Origin: Pseudomonadales bacterium
GTDB taxonomy: Bacteria > Pseudomonadota > Gammaproteobacteria > Pseudomonadales > Pseudohongiellaceae
Assembly (NCBI GenBank): GCA_023268635.1
Contig: JALQUB010000064.1
Location: forward strand, 57,634-121,633
DNA: 64,000 nucleotides
Reading direction: 5' to 3'
The position numbers and the translations under genes were made by a program. The notes below the pieces were generated by a model. It was not told where the DNA came from. It saw nothing but the letters and a program-made list of their open reading frames with translations, and did no database searches. Shown here piece by piece: positions 26,968 to 35,556 of this stretch. Positions within the stretch are counted from its first letter, which is position 1; every line of letters starts with the position of its first letter.

Positions 26968-27606
26968 ATGTCCTCCAAACACAAAGCCGAAAAGCATAAA
27001 CACGGAAAGCATAAAAAAAAGAATCAGGACTCTAACGACAATGCTGCGCCTATAAGCAGGTTTCCGATACCGCCCCTCGACGCGATGGAGCCTGACATCC
27101 GAGCCCGCATAGAAGCGGTGCAGGAGAAATCCGGGTTCGTTCCAAATATATTTCTCGCGCTGGCACACAGGCCGGAAGAATTTCGCGCTTTCTTCGCCTT
27201 CCATGACACATTAGTCGATAAAGATGAAGGACTGAGCAAAGCTGAGCGTGAAATGATCATTGTTATGACGTCTGCACTAAACCAGTGTCTTTATTGCGTA
27301 GTTGCCCATGGCGCCATCCTTCGTATTCGTGCGAAAGACTCTTTGTTGGCCGACAAACTTGCAGTCAACTACCTTAAAGCAGACCTGAGCCCACGCCATC
27401 GCGTGATGCTCGAATTCGCCAGCAAAGTTTGCATGGCATCAGACAGCATCGATGATGAAGACTTCGCCGCTCTAGATGAGGCCGGATTCGACCCTGAGGA
27501 AATTTGGGATATTAGCGCTATCACAGCACTTTTCGCTCTATCGAACCGACTGGCGAATGTTGCCAGCATCCAGCCTAACGCAGAATTTTACACCCTCGGT
27601 CGGTAA
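26968..27606 (+). CDS. AhpD-like (carboxymuconolactone decarboxylase family) protein with His/Lys-rich head
   Basis: A 212-residue protein of the peroxidase-related AhpD family. The redox motif is CLYCVVAHG near residue 110, where the two cysteines and downstream His form the proton-relay site. Residues 1-22 alternate His and Lys (MSSKHKAEKHKHGKHKKKN), which could bind metal or nucleic acid or be a flexible tag; this head is not part of the family fold. It lies between the PQQ dehydrogenase and the FO synthase gene, nine bases before the latter. It may reduce peroxides or react with a quinone or flavin product; this is inference. Confidence 0.82.
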   Translation: MSSKHKAEKHKHGKHKKKNQDSNDNAAPISRFPIPPLDAMEPDIRARIEAVQEKSGFVPNIFLALAHRPEEFRAFFAFHDTLVDKDEGLSKAEREMIIVMTSALNQCLYCVVAHGAILRIRAKDSLLADKLAVNYLKADLSPRHRVMLEFASKVCMASDSIDDEDFAALDEAGFDPEEIWDISAITALFALSNRLANVASIQPNAEFYTLGR

Positions 27607-27614
27607 AGAATTTA

Positions 27615-30077
27615 ATGCGAACCACTCACACCCTCACTGCCACCCCAAATATTTCGCATGAGGAGGCACTTGCGCTTGCGGACCGAACCGACACCACCGA
27701 ATTGATGCATGCAGCATCACAGCTTCGCGATCAGGGTTTTGAGAATACCTTCACTTATTCACGTAAAGTTTTCATTCCACTCACCCAGCTCTGTCGAGAC
27801 GTGTGCCACTATTGCACATTCGCACAAACTCCTAAGCATCTAACTCAGGCTTTCATGCCTATCGATGAAGTCCTTGCTACTTGTCGCGCAGGCGCTGCTA
27901 TGGGATGTCAAGAGGCATTATTTACCTTAGGGGAAAAACCAGAATTACGCTACAAAGCTGCGAGGGAAGCACTAGCTGAAATGGGTTTCACCAGCACCGT
28001 CGAATACGTCATCGAGTCGGCTCGCCGAGTGCTCAACGAAACCGGCTTGCTACCTCATATTAACGCAGGCAACCTAACTCGAGACGAGATGACAGCGTTG
28101 AGAGAAGTGAGCGCCTCCATGGGTATCATGCTTGAATCGGCATCCCCTCGCCTGTGTGAAAAAGGCATGCCTCACTACGGCTCTCCTGACAAAGACCCCA
28201 ATGCTCGCCTCGCCACCATCGAACTCGCAGGTGAGCTGCGCATCCCCTTCACCTCGGGGATTCTCATCGGCATTGGGGAAACACGACGAGAGCGTATCGA
28301 ATCTCTACTGGCACTGCGCGACTCTCATGCTAGGCATGGGCATCTGCAAGAAATTATCGTACAGAATTTCCGGGCAAAACCTAATACCAAAATGGCCTTG
28401 GCTCCGGAACCCGATCTCGAAGAGCTCTGCTGGACGATCGCAGTGGCGAGGCTGATCTTCGGCGCCAACATGGCTATTCAAGCGCCTCCCAATCTCAGCC
28501 CGGGAGTACTAGAAAAATTAGTCAATGCGGGAATTAATGATTGGGGTGGTGTTTCACCTCTCACTCCGGATCATGTTAATCCTGAGGCTCCTTGGCCACA
28601 TTTGGAAGAATTAGCACGGGATACGGCTGGGGCTGGAAAAAACCTTGAGCAACGCTTAACACTCTACCCCCCCTTTCTCACAGATGGCGATCGGTGGCTT
28701 GCACCAACCGTACGCGCCGCAGCCCTACGACTCAGTGATGCTGAGGGATTTGCAAAACAAGATGATTGGGTCGCCGGGGTTAGTGACGAAATACCTGCGA
28801 AATTCAAGACCAGCCAATATAACCAAAGCTTGCCCGTCAGCAAAAATATTGAAGCAATTATTGCGCGTTGCCTGTCCCAAGTGGAATTGACGGAATTAGA
28901 AATCACCGCACTACTCCGGGCACGCGGCCATGACTTAAACGCTATCATCGATGCCGCTGATAGGCTGCGTCGCGAACGCTGCGGCAACACGGTAAGCTAT
29001 ATAGTAAATCGGAACATCAACTACACCAATGTCTGCTATTTCAAATGCCAGTTCTGTGCATTCTCCAAAGGTAGCGCGAGCGAAAATCTACGAGGAAGAC
29101 CCTACGATCTCAGCGCCGAAGAGATAAGCAGGCGTTGTTTAGAGGCTTGGGATCGCGGCGCAACCGAAGTGTGTATGCAAGGCGGAATTCACCCCGACTA
29201 TACTGGACAAACTTACCTCGACATTCTTAAAACGGTGAAGTCTGCAACACCTGCGATGCACATCCATGCATTCTCTCCGCTCGAGGTCTGGCAAGGCGCT
29301 GAGACCCTCGGCCTCAGCCTTGTCGAATATCTCAGAAAATTAAAGGCTGCCGGATTGAGCACGCTCCCCGGCACCGCGGCGGAAATATTACACGACGATG
29401 TCCGCGCCAAGCTCTGTCCCGACAAGTTAAATTCGGCTCAGTGGCTCTCCGTTATGCGAGCAGCCCACAATATAGGATTTAAAACGACCGCGACCATTAT
29501 GTTCGGCCATCTTGAAAGACCTGAGCATGACGCACGCCATCTCGCTGAGATCGCCAAATTACAGCGCGAAACTGGCGGCTTCACCGAATTTGTCCCACTC
29601 CCATTCGTCGCACACGAGGCCCCTCTCTATCGTAAAGGTCGCGCCCGTCGGGGTCCCAGTTTCCGTGAAGCCCTACTCATGCACGCGGTCCCAAGACTCG
29701 TCTTCAATGGCCTGATAGATAATATTCAAAGCTCATGGGTGAAAATGGGGCGCGAGGGTGTTACCGCGTGCCTCAATGCAGGCGCCAACGATATTGGTGG
29801 CACGCTAATGAATGAGAGTATTACGAGGGCAGCGGGAGCAACTCATGGTGAGGAGTGGTCGCCCGCAGCAATAGAGGAAACGATCATAGCCATGAATCGA
29901 CATCCTAGAATGCGAACCACACTGTATAAAGATGCGCCACTAGAGCGCTACCAGCAGGCGAAAGCCGCCACCGGTCCGGCAATAATTCAACTTCAAGCGG
30001 CGATGAAGACCCAGCGCAGCAAAATAATGACGACTCGTTACGAGTTACTCGAAGCCAACTCTAGGACTGAACTATGA
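27615..30077 (+). CDS. fbiC: FO synthase, fused CofG-CofH radical SAM enzyme
   Basis: An 820-residue bifunctional enzyme making 7,8-didemethyl-8-hydroxy-5-deazariboflavin (FO), the chromophore of cofactor F420, from tyrosine and a ribityl-uracil. The CofG half has the radical SAM cluster motif CRDVCHYC (C60, C64, C67). The CofH half has CYFKCQFC (C474, C478, C481) plus the family's EVCMQGGIHPDY. Length is close to mycobacterial FbiC (about 856). Other F420 genes (cofC, cofD, cofE) are absent from the window. The stop overlaps the next start (ATGA at 30074). Fused FO synthase in a gammaproteobacterium is uncommon. Confidence 0.94.
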   Translation: MRTTHTLTATPNISHEEALALADRTDTTELMHAASQLRDQGFENTFTYSRKVFIPLTQLCRDVCHYCTFAQTPKHLTQAFMPIDEVLATCRAGAAMGCQEALFTLGEKPELRYKAAREALAEMGFTSTVEYVIESARRVLNETGLLPHINAGNLTRDEMTALREVSASMGIMLESASPRLCEKGMPHYGSPDKDPNARLATIELAGELRIPFTSGILIGIGETRRERIESLLALRDSHARHGHLQEIIVQNFRAKPNTKMALAPEPDLEELCWTIAVARLIFGANMAIQAPPNLSPGVLEKLVNAGINDWGGVSPLTPDHVNPEAPWPHLEELARDTAGAGKNLEQRLTLYPPFLTDGDRWLAPTVRAAALRLSDAEGFAKQDDWVAGVSDEIPAKFKTSQYNQSLPVSKNIEAIIARCLSQVELTELEITALLRARGHDLNAIIDAADRLRRERCGNTVSYIVNRNINYTNVCYFKCQFCAFSKGSASENLRGRPYDLSAEEISRRCLEAWDRGATEVCMQGGIHPDYTGQTYLDILKTVKSATPAMHIHAFSPLEVWQGAETLGLSLVEYLRKLKAAGLSTLPGTAAEILHDDVRAKLCPDKLNSAQWLSVMRAAHNIGFKTTATIMFGHLERPEHDARHLAEIAKLQRETGGFTEFVPLPFVAHEAPLYRKGRARRGPSFREALLMHAVPRLVFNGLIDNIQSSWVKMGREGVTACLNAGANDIGGTLMNESITRAAGATHGEEWSPAAIEETIIAMNRHPRMRTTLYKDAPLERYQQAKAATGPAIIQLQAAMKTQRSKIMTTRYELLEANSRTEL

Positions 30078-30970
30078 GAATTGCACTCACCGGTGCCAAT
30101 AGCAGCGTCGGAATGAATCTACTCAATCATGCAAACCAGCATGGAGATTTACAATTCATCGCCGGCGTTCGCTCGGAAAAAGCGCGCGAGTCGCTCCCAC
30201 AATCGGAGCAAATCGAAGGACGTTGCATAGACTATCGAGATGGAGCAACACTTGCGAAGCAATTAGAAGGCGCCGACTGCGTGGTCCATCTCGCCGGCAT
30301 CCTCATTGAAAGCAGCACGACGAAATACCAGGAAGCGAACGTCGATGCGACACGTGTTGTCGTTGAGGCGGCGAAAATCCTTGGCGTCAGGCATCTCGTC
30401 TTCATCTCGGTCGTCGGCGCGAATGCCTCATCGACTAACAGCTATTTCCGCTCGAAGGGGCAGGCCGAAGAGTTGGTTGCCAATTCAGGTTTAAGTGCAA
30501 CAATCATCCGTACACCGATACTACTCGGACCAGGAACAGCGGGAGCGAATGCATTGATTGGCTCTGCAAAAAACTCAAAACCAAAAGCATTAGGCGGCGG
30601 CCTATATAAAATGCGACCCTTAGATATCGATGATTTGAATACTGCCATAATAAACGCTTGTAAGCGTCAGGCTCCCGCTTGCGCGCTATATGAGCTAGTT
30701 GGACCCACAGCCATTCGATATTGCGATTTGATCAACATGACCGCCCGAGCCCTGGGTGCGAGCACAGACATCGAGGTAGGATCCATTTCGATAACAGTGA
30801 GCAAATTTATCGCCAAGATTAGCAGTACGCTTCGAGGCGGCGGATTCACGCCAACCGTCATAGAAGTCATTACTCAAGACGAAGTTGTGGCGCATAATGC
30901 AGTGGAAGAACTTGGCGTCTCTCTCACGCCTCTCACAACAACAATCGAAAAAATATTAGAACAACAATAA
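30074..30970 (+). CDS. atypical SDR, NAD(P)-binding protein
   Basis: A 298-residue Rossmann protein of the NmrA/NDUFA9-like atypical SDR type. The nucleotide loop is LTGANSSVGMNLL at residues 4-16, and VVHLAGIL and VFISVVGANASS mark strands 4 and 5. The usual YxxxK is replaced by a segment with YFRSKGQAEELV, where Y and K keep the spacing. Translational coupling with fbiC by ATGA overlap suggests a linked function, perhaps in modifying a deazaflavin-dependent intermediate or simply cofactor-dependent reduction. The substrate cannot be deduced. Confidence 0.82.
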   Translation: MRIALTGANSSVGMNLLNHANQHGDLQFIAGVRSEKARESLPQSEQIEGRCIDYRDGATLAKQLEGADCVVHLAGILIESSTTKYQEANVDATRVVVEAAKILGVRHLVFISVVGANASSTNSYFRSKGQAEELVANSGLSATIIRTPILLGPGTAGANALIGSAKNSKPKALGGGLYKMRPLDIDDLNTAIINACKRQAPACALYELVGPTAIRYCDLINMTARALGASTDIEVGSISITVSKFIAKISSTLRGGGFTPTVIEVITQDEVVAHNAVEELGVSLTPLTTTIEKILEQQ

Positions 30971-30980
30971 TGAGTAAACA

Positions 30981-31970
30981 ATGATGAGTGAACAAGCCCA
31001 AGAGTTGTCTCCAGAATCCCCCGAGCAAAGCGGTCCTAACAAAAAGAAAAACGGCATCGGCCGCGCTATCTTTCTCTTTATCACAGCTCTCTGTTTCGTC
31101 TATCTCTATAGCCGCCTTAATGGCGCCGCCGCGCGCGAAGGACTAACGCTAGTCGCCTATATGTCGCAAGTGTTCGCTGCAGTGAACTGGATTCCCTGGC
31201 TTGCGCTGATGGTGTGCTATTCGCTGTTCTACTTTTCAATAGACACGCTCGTCGTTACCAAGGCTCTGAACTGGTTTATTTCCGACATAAAGTACAGAGA
31301 TATTGCCCCAGTACGCGCAAGCGCTTACATCATATCGGTGTTTAATGAACAAATAGGCAAGGGAGCAATGGCTTTCTACCTAAACAAACGCCATCACATA
31401 CCTAGCTGGGAGGTTGGGTCAGTGATGCTATTTATCATGTTTAGCGAAGTTTTTTATTTGTTAATCTGGGCGACGATAGGCTATAGCGTTGGTGGGGATT
31501 CGCTGCCAAGCGAATTCGCTCTCATACCCTATATTGCTGGATTCGCTGCCATTTTTTTGATCCTGTGGATCAGCTATTTCCGTGGCCTAATTCTACCCTC
31601 GCACAACTTTAGGGAACGTCGAATATTCCATGCGTTCCGAGAAGCCAAACCCAAGCACTATCTTGGCTTCTTTCTGCTGCGCTCACCCGCCCTCATCGCA
31701 GCCATCATCGTATACACCACTGCGCTCAATTTATTCGGCGTCGATGTGTCGATCATGACCTTATTGCCACTGTTACCAGTCATCTTTTTCGCAGCTGCCG
31801 CACCGACACCAATGCGAGCGGGCGCAATTACCTTTTGGGTGTTTTTATTCCCAGAGAATGAAGGACAGCTTGCCGCCTTTGGTTTCGTTCAGCATAACTT
31901 TTTTATCCTGTTCAATGCTGCAATCGGGCTTGTATTTTGGCGCCGCGCACAGAAGGACTTATTCGGTTAA
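30981..31970 (+). CDS. polytopic membrane protein, flippase-like
   Basis: A 329-residue protein with a charged cytoplasmic head (residues 1-27) and about seven to eight transmembrane segments. The layout and a central motif (VRASAYIISVFNEQIGKGAMAFYL) recall the UPF0104/lysylphosphatidylglycerol flippase-like family, but the match is weak. The stop TAA shares its last base with the ATG of the downstream CDP-alcohol phosphatidyltransferase, so the two are coupled. A role in lipid or lipid-linked intermediate handling is inferred from that neighbour only. Confidence 0.7.
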   Translation: MMSEQAQELSPESPEQSGPNKKKNGIGRAIFLFITALCFVYLYSRLNGAAAREGLTLVAYMSQVFAAVNWIPWLALMVCYSLFYFSIDTLVVTKALNWFISDIKYRDIAPVRASAYIISVFNEQIGKGAMAFYLNKRHHIPSWEVGSVMLFIMFSEVFYLLIWATIGYSVGGDSLPSEFALIPYIAGFAAIFLILWISYFRGLILPSHNFRERRIFHAFREAKPKHYLGFFLLRSPALIAAIIVYTTALNLFGVDVSIMTLLPLLPVIFFAAAAPTPMRAGAITFWVFLFPENEGQLAAFGFVQHNFFILFNAAIGLVFWRRAQKDLFG

Positions 31971-32515
31971 TGCTCGCCAATCTCCTGACGACATTGCGAC
32001 TCGTGATCGCCATCCCTGTCGCTCTCGCCTTCGCGCTGCCTGGGAGCTTAGATCCTAAGCTCCACCTCACTCTGATTGTAATGGCAATCGCGAGCGACTT
32101 CGCCGACGGCAAGGTGGCACGCCATTACGGCACTGCCTCGAACCGCGGCATGCTATTCGACCATGCAACTGATTTCCTGTTCGTCTCCAGCGCGCTAGCC
32201 GGGCTAGCCTATAACGGCAATATCGAAGCCCTTCTTCCGATACTCATTATCATCGCCTTTTCACAGTATGTTTTAGACTCGTATTTGTTGTTCAAACAAA
32301 AGCACCTCCGCATGAGCCTGTTAGGTCGCTGGAATGGCATCCTCTATTTCCTTCCTATTGTCTTGTTTGCGAATGCGGCTCTTCCTATGTACCCAGAAAG
32401 TTTTCAACAAATTCTCTCAAGTCTAGCAACCGCTTCGGTGTTGGTACTCAGCATTAGCACCATGGCCTCTATTGTCGACCGTACACTCGCCCCCAAGAAG
32501 CGGTCGAATGCCTGA
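31970..32515 (+). CDS. CDP-alcohol phosphatidyltransferase
   Basis: A 181-residue membrane enzyme that joins a CDP-activated lipid or alcohol to an acceptor alcohol. The full family signature D-x2-D-G-x2-A-R-x8-G-x3-D-x3-D is present (SDFADGKVAR, then GMLFDHATD, about residues 43-69). About five transmembrane helices are seen. ATG 31970 overlaps the upstream stop; AAGGA lies 14 bases before it. PgsA usually starts and ends differently and lies near uvrC, so this is probably a second, specialised family member. The acceptor is unknown. Confidence 0.88.
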   Translation: MLANLLTTLRLVIAIPVALAFALPGSLDPKLHLTLIVMAIASDFADGKVARHYGTASNRGMLFDHATDFLFVSSALAGLAYNGNIEALLPILIIIAFSQYVLDSYLLFKQKHLRMSLLGRWNGILYFLPIVLFANAALPMYPESFQQILSSLATASVLVLSISTMASIVDRTLAPKKRSNA

Positions 32516-32633
32516 ATAACGAAGTTTATTGGCAGGAATGATTGTACGATTAGGCCTAGCGGGGCAAAATTGGGATTCAGCCAAAATTGGATGCCGTGTG
32601 CGTTCGAATAAACCCTTTAAATTGGACTCGCTT

Positions 32634-33968
32634 ATGCGCACAGGCAACAAGACCTCGACCATACTCAAGCTCTTTACTGTAGTCGGGCTGACTCAAATAG
32701 GGTTCACGCAAGCTGTCGCGCAAACGGTAGACATTACTCCTACACCACATGTGCAAGCTGAGTACGCCAAGGTCATAGCGGACTCGCGGATCAAAGAAGG
32801 CCTAGCCGAACTAGAACGCAAGGAGCCTGAAGCCATACAAGAACAATTCCGGCTCACCGAAATCCCCGCCCCTCCTTTCAAAGAAGAACGGCGAGCAGCG
32901 TATTTCCTGGAAAAGATGAAAGAGCGCGGCCTAGTAGACGCCTATATAGACTCCGAAGGTAATGTCATCGGCATACGAAAAGGCCGAGGAGACGGCCCTC
33001 TCCTACTCATCGCCGCCCATCTAGATACTGTTTTCCCAGACGGAGTCGATACAACCGTAAAACAGCGCGATGGCCGTTACTATGCACCGGGCATTGGAGA
33101 TGACACGCGCGGCTTGGCGACAATGCTCTCAGTCATCGATGTATTGAACAGAAGTAGCATAGAGACAGAAGGAGACATCATGTTCGCCGCCAATGTCGGC
33201 GAAGAAGGTCGCGGCGATCTCAGAGGCATCAAAGCCATATTTCGCGACCATCCAAATATCGACGGCTTCATATCCATTGACGGAGTGCGTCTCGGAAGAA
33301 TCACGAATGGCGGAACTGGCAGTCGGCGCTTCGAGTTTCAATTTAAAGGACCGGGTGGACACTCTTTCGGCGCATTTGGCTTAGCGAGTGCGATTCACGC
33401 CATGGGAAGAGCCATTGCGAAGATTAGCGATCTAGAACCCCCCAGCCACCCCAAGACCACTTTCACCGTCGGCACAGTCGATGGCGGCACCTCGGTGAAC
33501 TCTATTGCCGCAGACGCCGTATTTGCGCTAGATATGCGCTCTAACGACCGGCAGCAGTTAGCTATCTTAGAGCAACAAGCGAAGGACGCCGCTCTCGAAG
33601 CGGTGGCGGAGGAAAATGCACGCTGGAACAACGGCGAAATCACAGTAGACTTTGTCTTGATTGGAGATCGCCCAGTTGGCCGCACCGACCCCTCAAGCCC
33701 ACTAGTGCAGCTCACTGCTATGACATTCAGAGAGTTAGGGGTCGACTTCAAAGGGCTAAGTATATCTAGCACTGATTCCAATGTACCCATGTCTCTCGGA
33801 ATACCCGCGATAACGATCACAGGAGGTGGAGACGGCGGCGGAGCACATTCACCCGATGAGTGGTTCGTCCCTACGGACTCACACTTAGGCCCTCAGACTG
33901 TATGGCTGCTGGTCCTTAGCCTAGCGGGTGTAGACGGTACTAGCAGCGCCCTACTTCAATCTCGATAA
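32634..33968 (+). CDS. secreted M20 family metallopeptidase
   Basis: A 444-residue zinc peptidase of the M20/M25/M40 family. ATG 32634 is chosen because it begins a standard signal peptide (TSTILKLFTVVGLTQIGF to AVAQ), while the frame upstream to 32529 has no such feature. Metal ligands appear as AAHLDT (His, Asp), GIGDDTRG, VGEEGRGD (catalytic Glu plus zinc Glu) and GGAHSPDEW near the C-terminus. A dimerisation domain lies between (GPGGHSFGAFG). It likely trims peptides or deacylates amino acids in the periplasm; the precise substrate is unknown. Confidence 0.88.
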   Translation: MRTGNKTSTILKLFTVVGLTQIGFTQAVAQTVDITPTPHVQAEYAKVIADSRIKEGLAELERKEPEAIQEQFRLTEIPAPPFKEERRAAYFLEKMKERGLVDAYIDSEGNVIGIRKGRGDGPLLLIAAHLDTVFPDGVDTTVKQRDGRYYAPGIGDDTRGLATMLSVIDVLNRSSIETEGDIMFAANVGEEGRGDLRGIKAIFRDHPNIDGFISIDGVRLGRITNGGTGSRRFEFQFKGPGGHSFGAFGLASAIHAMGRAIAKISDLEPPSHPKTTFTVGTVDGGTSVNSIAADAVFALDMRSNDRQQLAILEQQAKDAALEAVAEENARWNNGEITVDFVLIGDRPVGRTDPSSPLVQLTAMTFRELGVDFKGLSISSTDSNVPMSLGIPAITITGGGDGGGAHSPDEWFVPTDSHLGPQTVWLLVLSLAGVDGTSSALLQSR

Positions 33969-34010
33969 CATGTTAACTACTCAAATTACTAACCGAAAAG
34001 GCACGTCTAA

Positions 34011-34790
34011 ATGCTAAGCGCTCGACAGTACGACCTAGGCCCATTCTCCATCCGCATCAATTGGCCTATCGCCGCATGCGTCCTGCTCACGATTGGCACA
34101 TTCGGGCGCCTAGGACTTTGGCAGCTAGATCGCGCGGCGGAGAAGGTCGAGGCGCAGCAGGAAATGGAGGCGGAATCCAGTGTAAGTGCAGCAGCCATCC
34201 AAGAGATTCCACGAGGCCACCTAAATAAAGCCAACCCCGAGCTTCAGAATCGCCATGTTAGCCTCGAAGGAGAGTACCTAAACGACAAGACCGTTCTATT
34301 GCTAGCAGAATTCCACGAGACACAGATAGGCTATGCCGTCGTCAGCCCATTCCGCCTCGAGGAGAATGGGCAGATCGTTCTGGTCAATCGAGGATGGACA
34401 AGTGCCGTAAATCGGCCCGGGGATTCTATCCGCATCGCACCAGTGGAAGGGTCAGTTAAAACATCCGCTCAAATCTACGTACCCCCTCGAGATGCTCGTG
34501 TCATAGCGAGTGAAATAGATGCTTCGAAATGGCCGATATTTATGCGTGACCTAGAAATAGATGTCATCAGCGAATTGCTCGGTGAAGAAGTATTCCCCTT
34601 CGAGGTACGTCTAACAAAAGACCAACCAGGCGTGCTTATCCGCCACTGGCCAGCCGTTAGCGCCGACGTGGATCAGAATCTGTCCTACGCGCTGCAATGG
34701 TTTATTCTCGCTCTCATAGTCATATTCGTGAGCCTGTTCGCGAGCAGCAATCTATGGGCACTTTTACGAGGCCCCGACCGCGGAGCGTAG
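34011..34790 (+). CDS. SURF1 family protein
   Basis: A 259-residue inner-membrane protein of the SURF1/Shy1 family that helps assemble haem a into cytochrome c oxidase. It has one transmembrane helix near residues 20-36 and another near 228-246 (LQWFILALIVIFVSLFAS), with the periplasmic domain between. Family motifs GLWQLDRAAEK, GYAVVSPF and VNRGW are clear. AAAGG lies about nine bases before the ATG. SURF1 normally sits inside the cox operon; here no oxidase subunit is nearby, but copper-related genes follow, which fits oxidase maturation. Confidence 0.9.
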   Translation: MLSARQYDLGPFSIRINWPIAACVLLTIGTFGRLGLWQLDRAAEKVEAQQEMEAESSVSAAAIQEIPRGHLNKANPELQNRHVSLEGEYLNDKTVLLLAEFHETQIGYAVVSPFRLEENGQIVLVNRGWTSAVNRPGDSIRIAPVEGSVKTSAQIYVPPRDARVIASEIDASKWPIFMRDLEIDVISELLGEEVFPFEVRLTKDQPGVLIRHWPAVSADVDQNLSYALQWFILALIVIFVSLFASSNLWALLRGPDRGA

Positions 34791-34802
34791 GATTACTCGG
34801 GG

Positions 34803-35465
34803 CTAGCAATCATTCGTGTCTACCTCTTCTAACCGAAGGGTGAACGGCGGATCGTATGCTTTAGGCTGTTGATCGAGGATGATCTGGGTTCTAGGCGGCG
34901 TAATATAGCGGGTATTTTCGTCTTCACCATTTCGCAACGTTAAAGCAAGTTCTCGCTCCTGCTTGATCAGCGAAGGAGCCCGCGCAGCGTCACCAAAAGC
35001 GAAACTAAAATTGCCGCGAATTAAGGTGTCCTGCTCATCGAGTATCGCCCATTCAGCTGTGTAGTATTCAGCACCGGGAAGATCTGGCAGAGACCATTGA
35101 AAGCGACTTGCCAGCCTAGGATTGTAGCGGAAGCTTATATCGATCCATTCATGCGACTGATCTCGAAGAATCAGCTTCACCAAATGCACTGAATTCGGAA
35201 ACTCCAAAGCAAGCTGCTGCGGTGCGACTAAGGTGACAGAGTCATCAACCGGCGTCGTTTTGGTTTGGGATACTATTCCGGTAGAATCCAATGCTGCACG
35301 AGGAAATGTGGCAACAGCGTCCGGTGTTTGAGCGGTGCTGATACCAACATGAGCAACTAGAATGGCTAGCAAAGAAGCAGTCCTTAAACCTGAGAAACAA
35401 GAAGAACCCGAGTTTCCCCAGCGGTTGTATAGACCTTGATTCACATACTTCATACGCCTATTCAT
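34803..35465 (-). CDS. CopC-fold exported protein lacking copper ligands (paralogue A)
   Basis: About 221 residues with a signal peptide (LLAILVAHVGISTA). A single CopC-like beta domain spans roughly residues 75-175 (APQQLALEF, HLVKLIL, GNFSFAFGD). Canonical CopC uses an N-terminal His after cleavage and a DGH motif; here the DGH position reads DTL, and the mature N-terminus QTPD has no His. A 45-residue tail follows. The domain is closely related to that of 36405-36896 (shared YY.A.W, G.F.FA.GD). ATG 35465 is used; 35453 is possible. A role in copper handling is therefore doubtful. Confidence 0.75.
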   Translation of the reverse strand: MNRRMKYVNQGLYNRWGNSGSSCFSGLRTASLLAILVAHVGISTAQTPDAVATFPRAALDSTGIVSQTKTTPVDDSVTLVAPQQLALEFPNSVHLVKLILRDQSHEWIDISFRYNPRLASRFQWSLPDLPGAEYYTAEWAILDEQDTLIRGNFSFAFGDAARAPSLIKQERELALTLRNGEDENTRYITPPRTQIILDQQPKAYDPPFTLRLEEVDTNDC

Positions 35466-35556
35466 CTCACAAAATCTCTCTGCCAAAATCTGATGACCCA
35501 AAGAATAGTACAGGCCCGTTCAACGGGCAACCGCCCCACTTTTGAAGGCAAACTAC

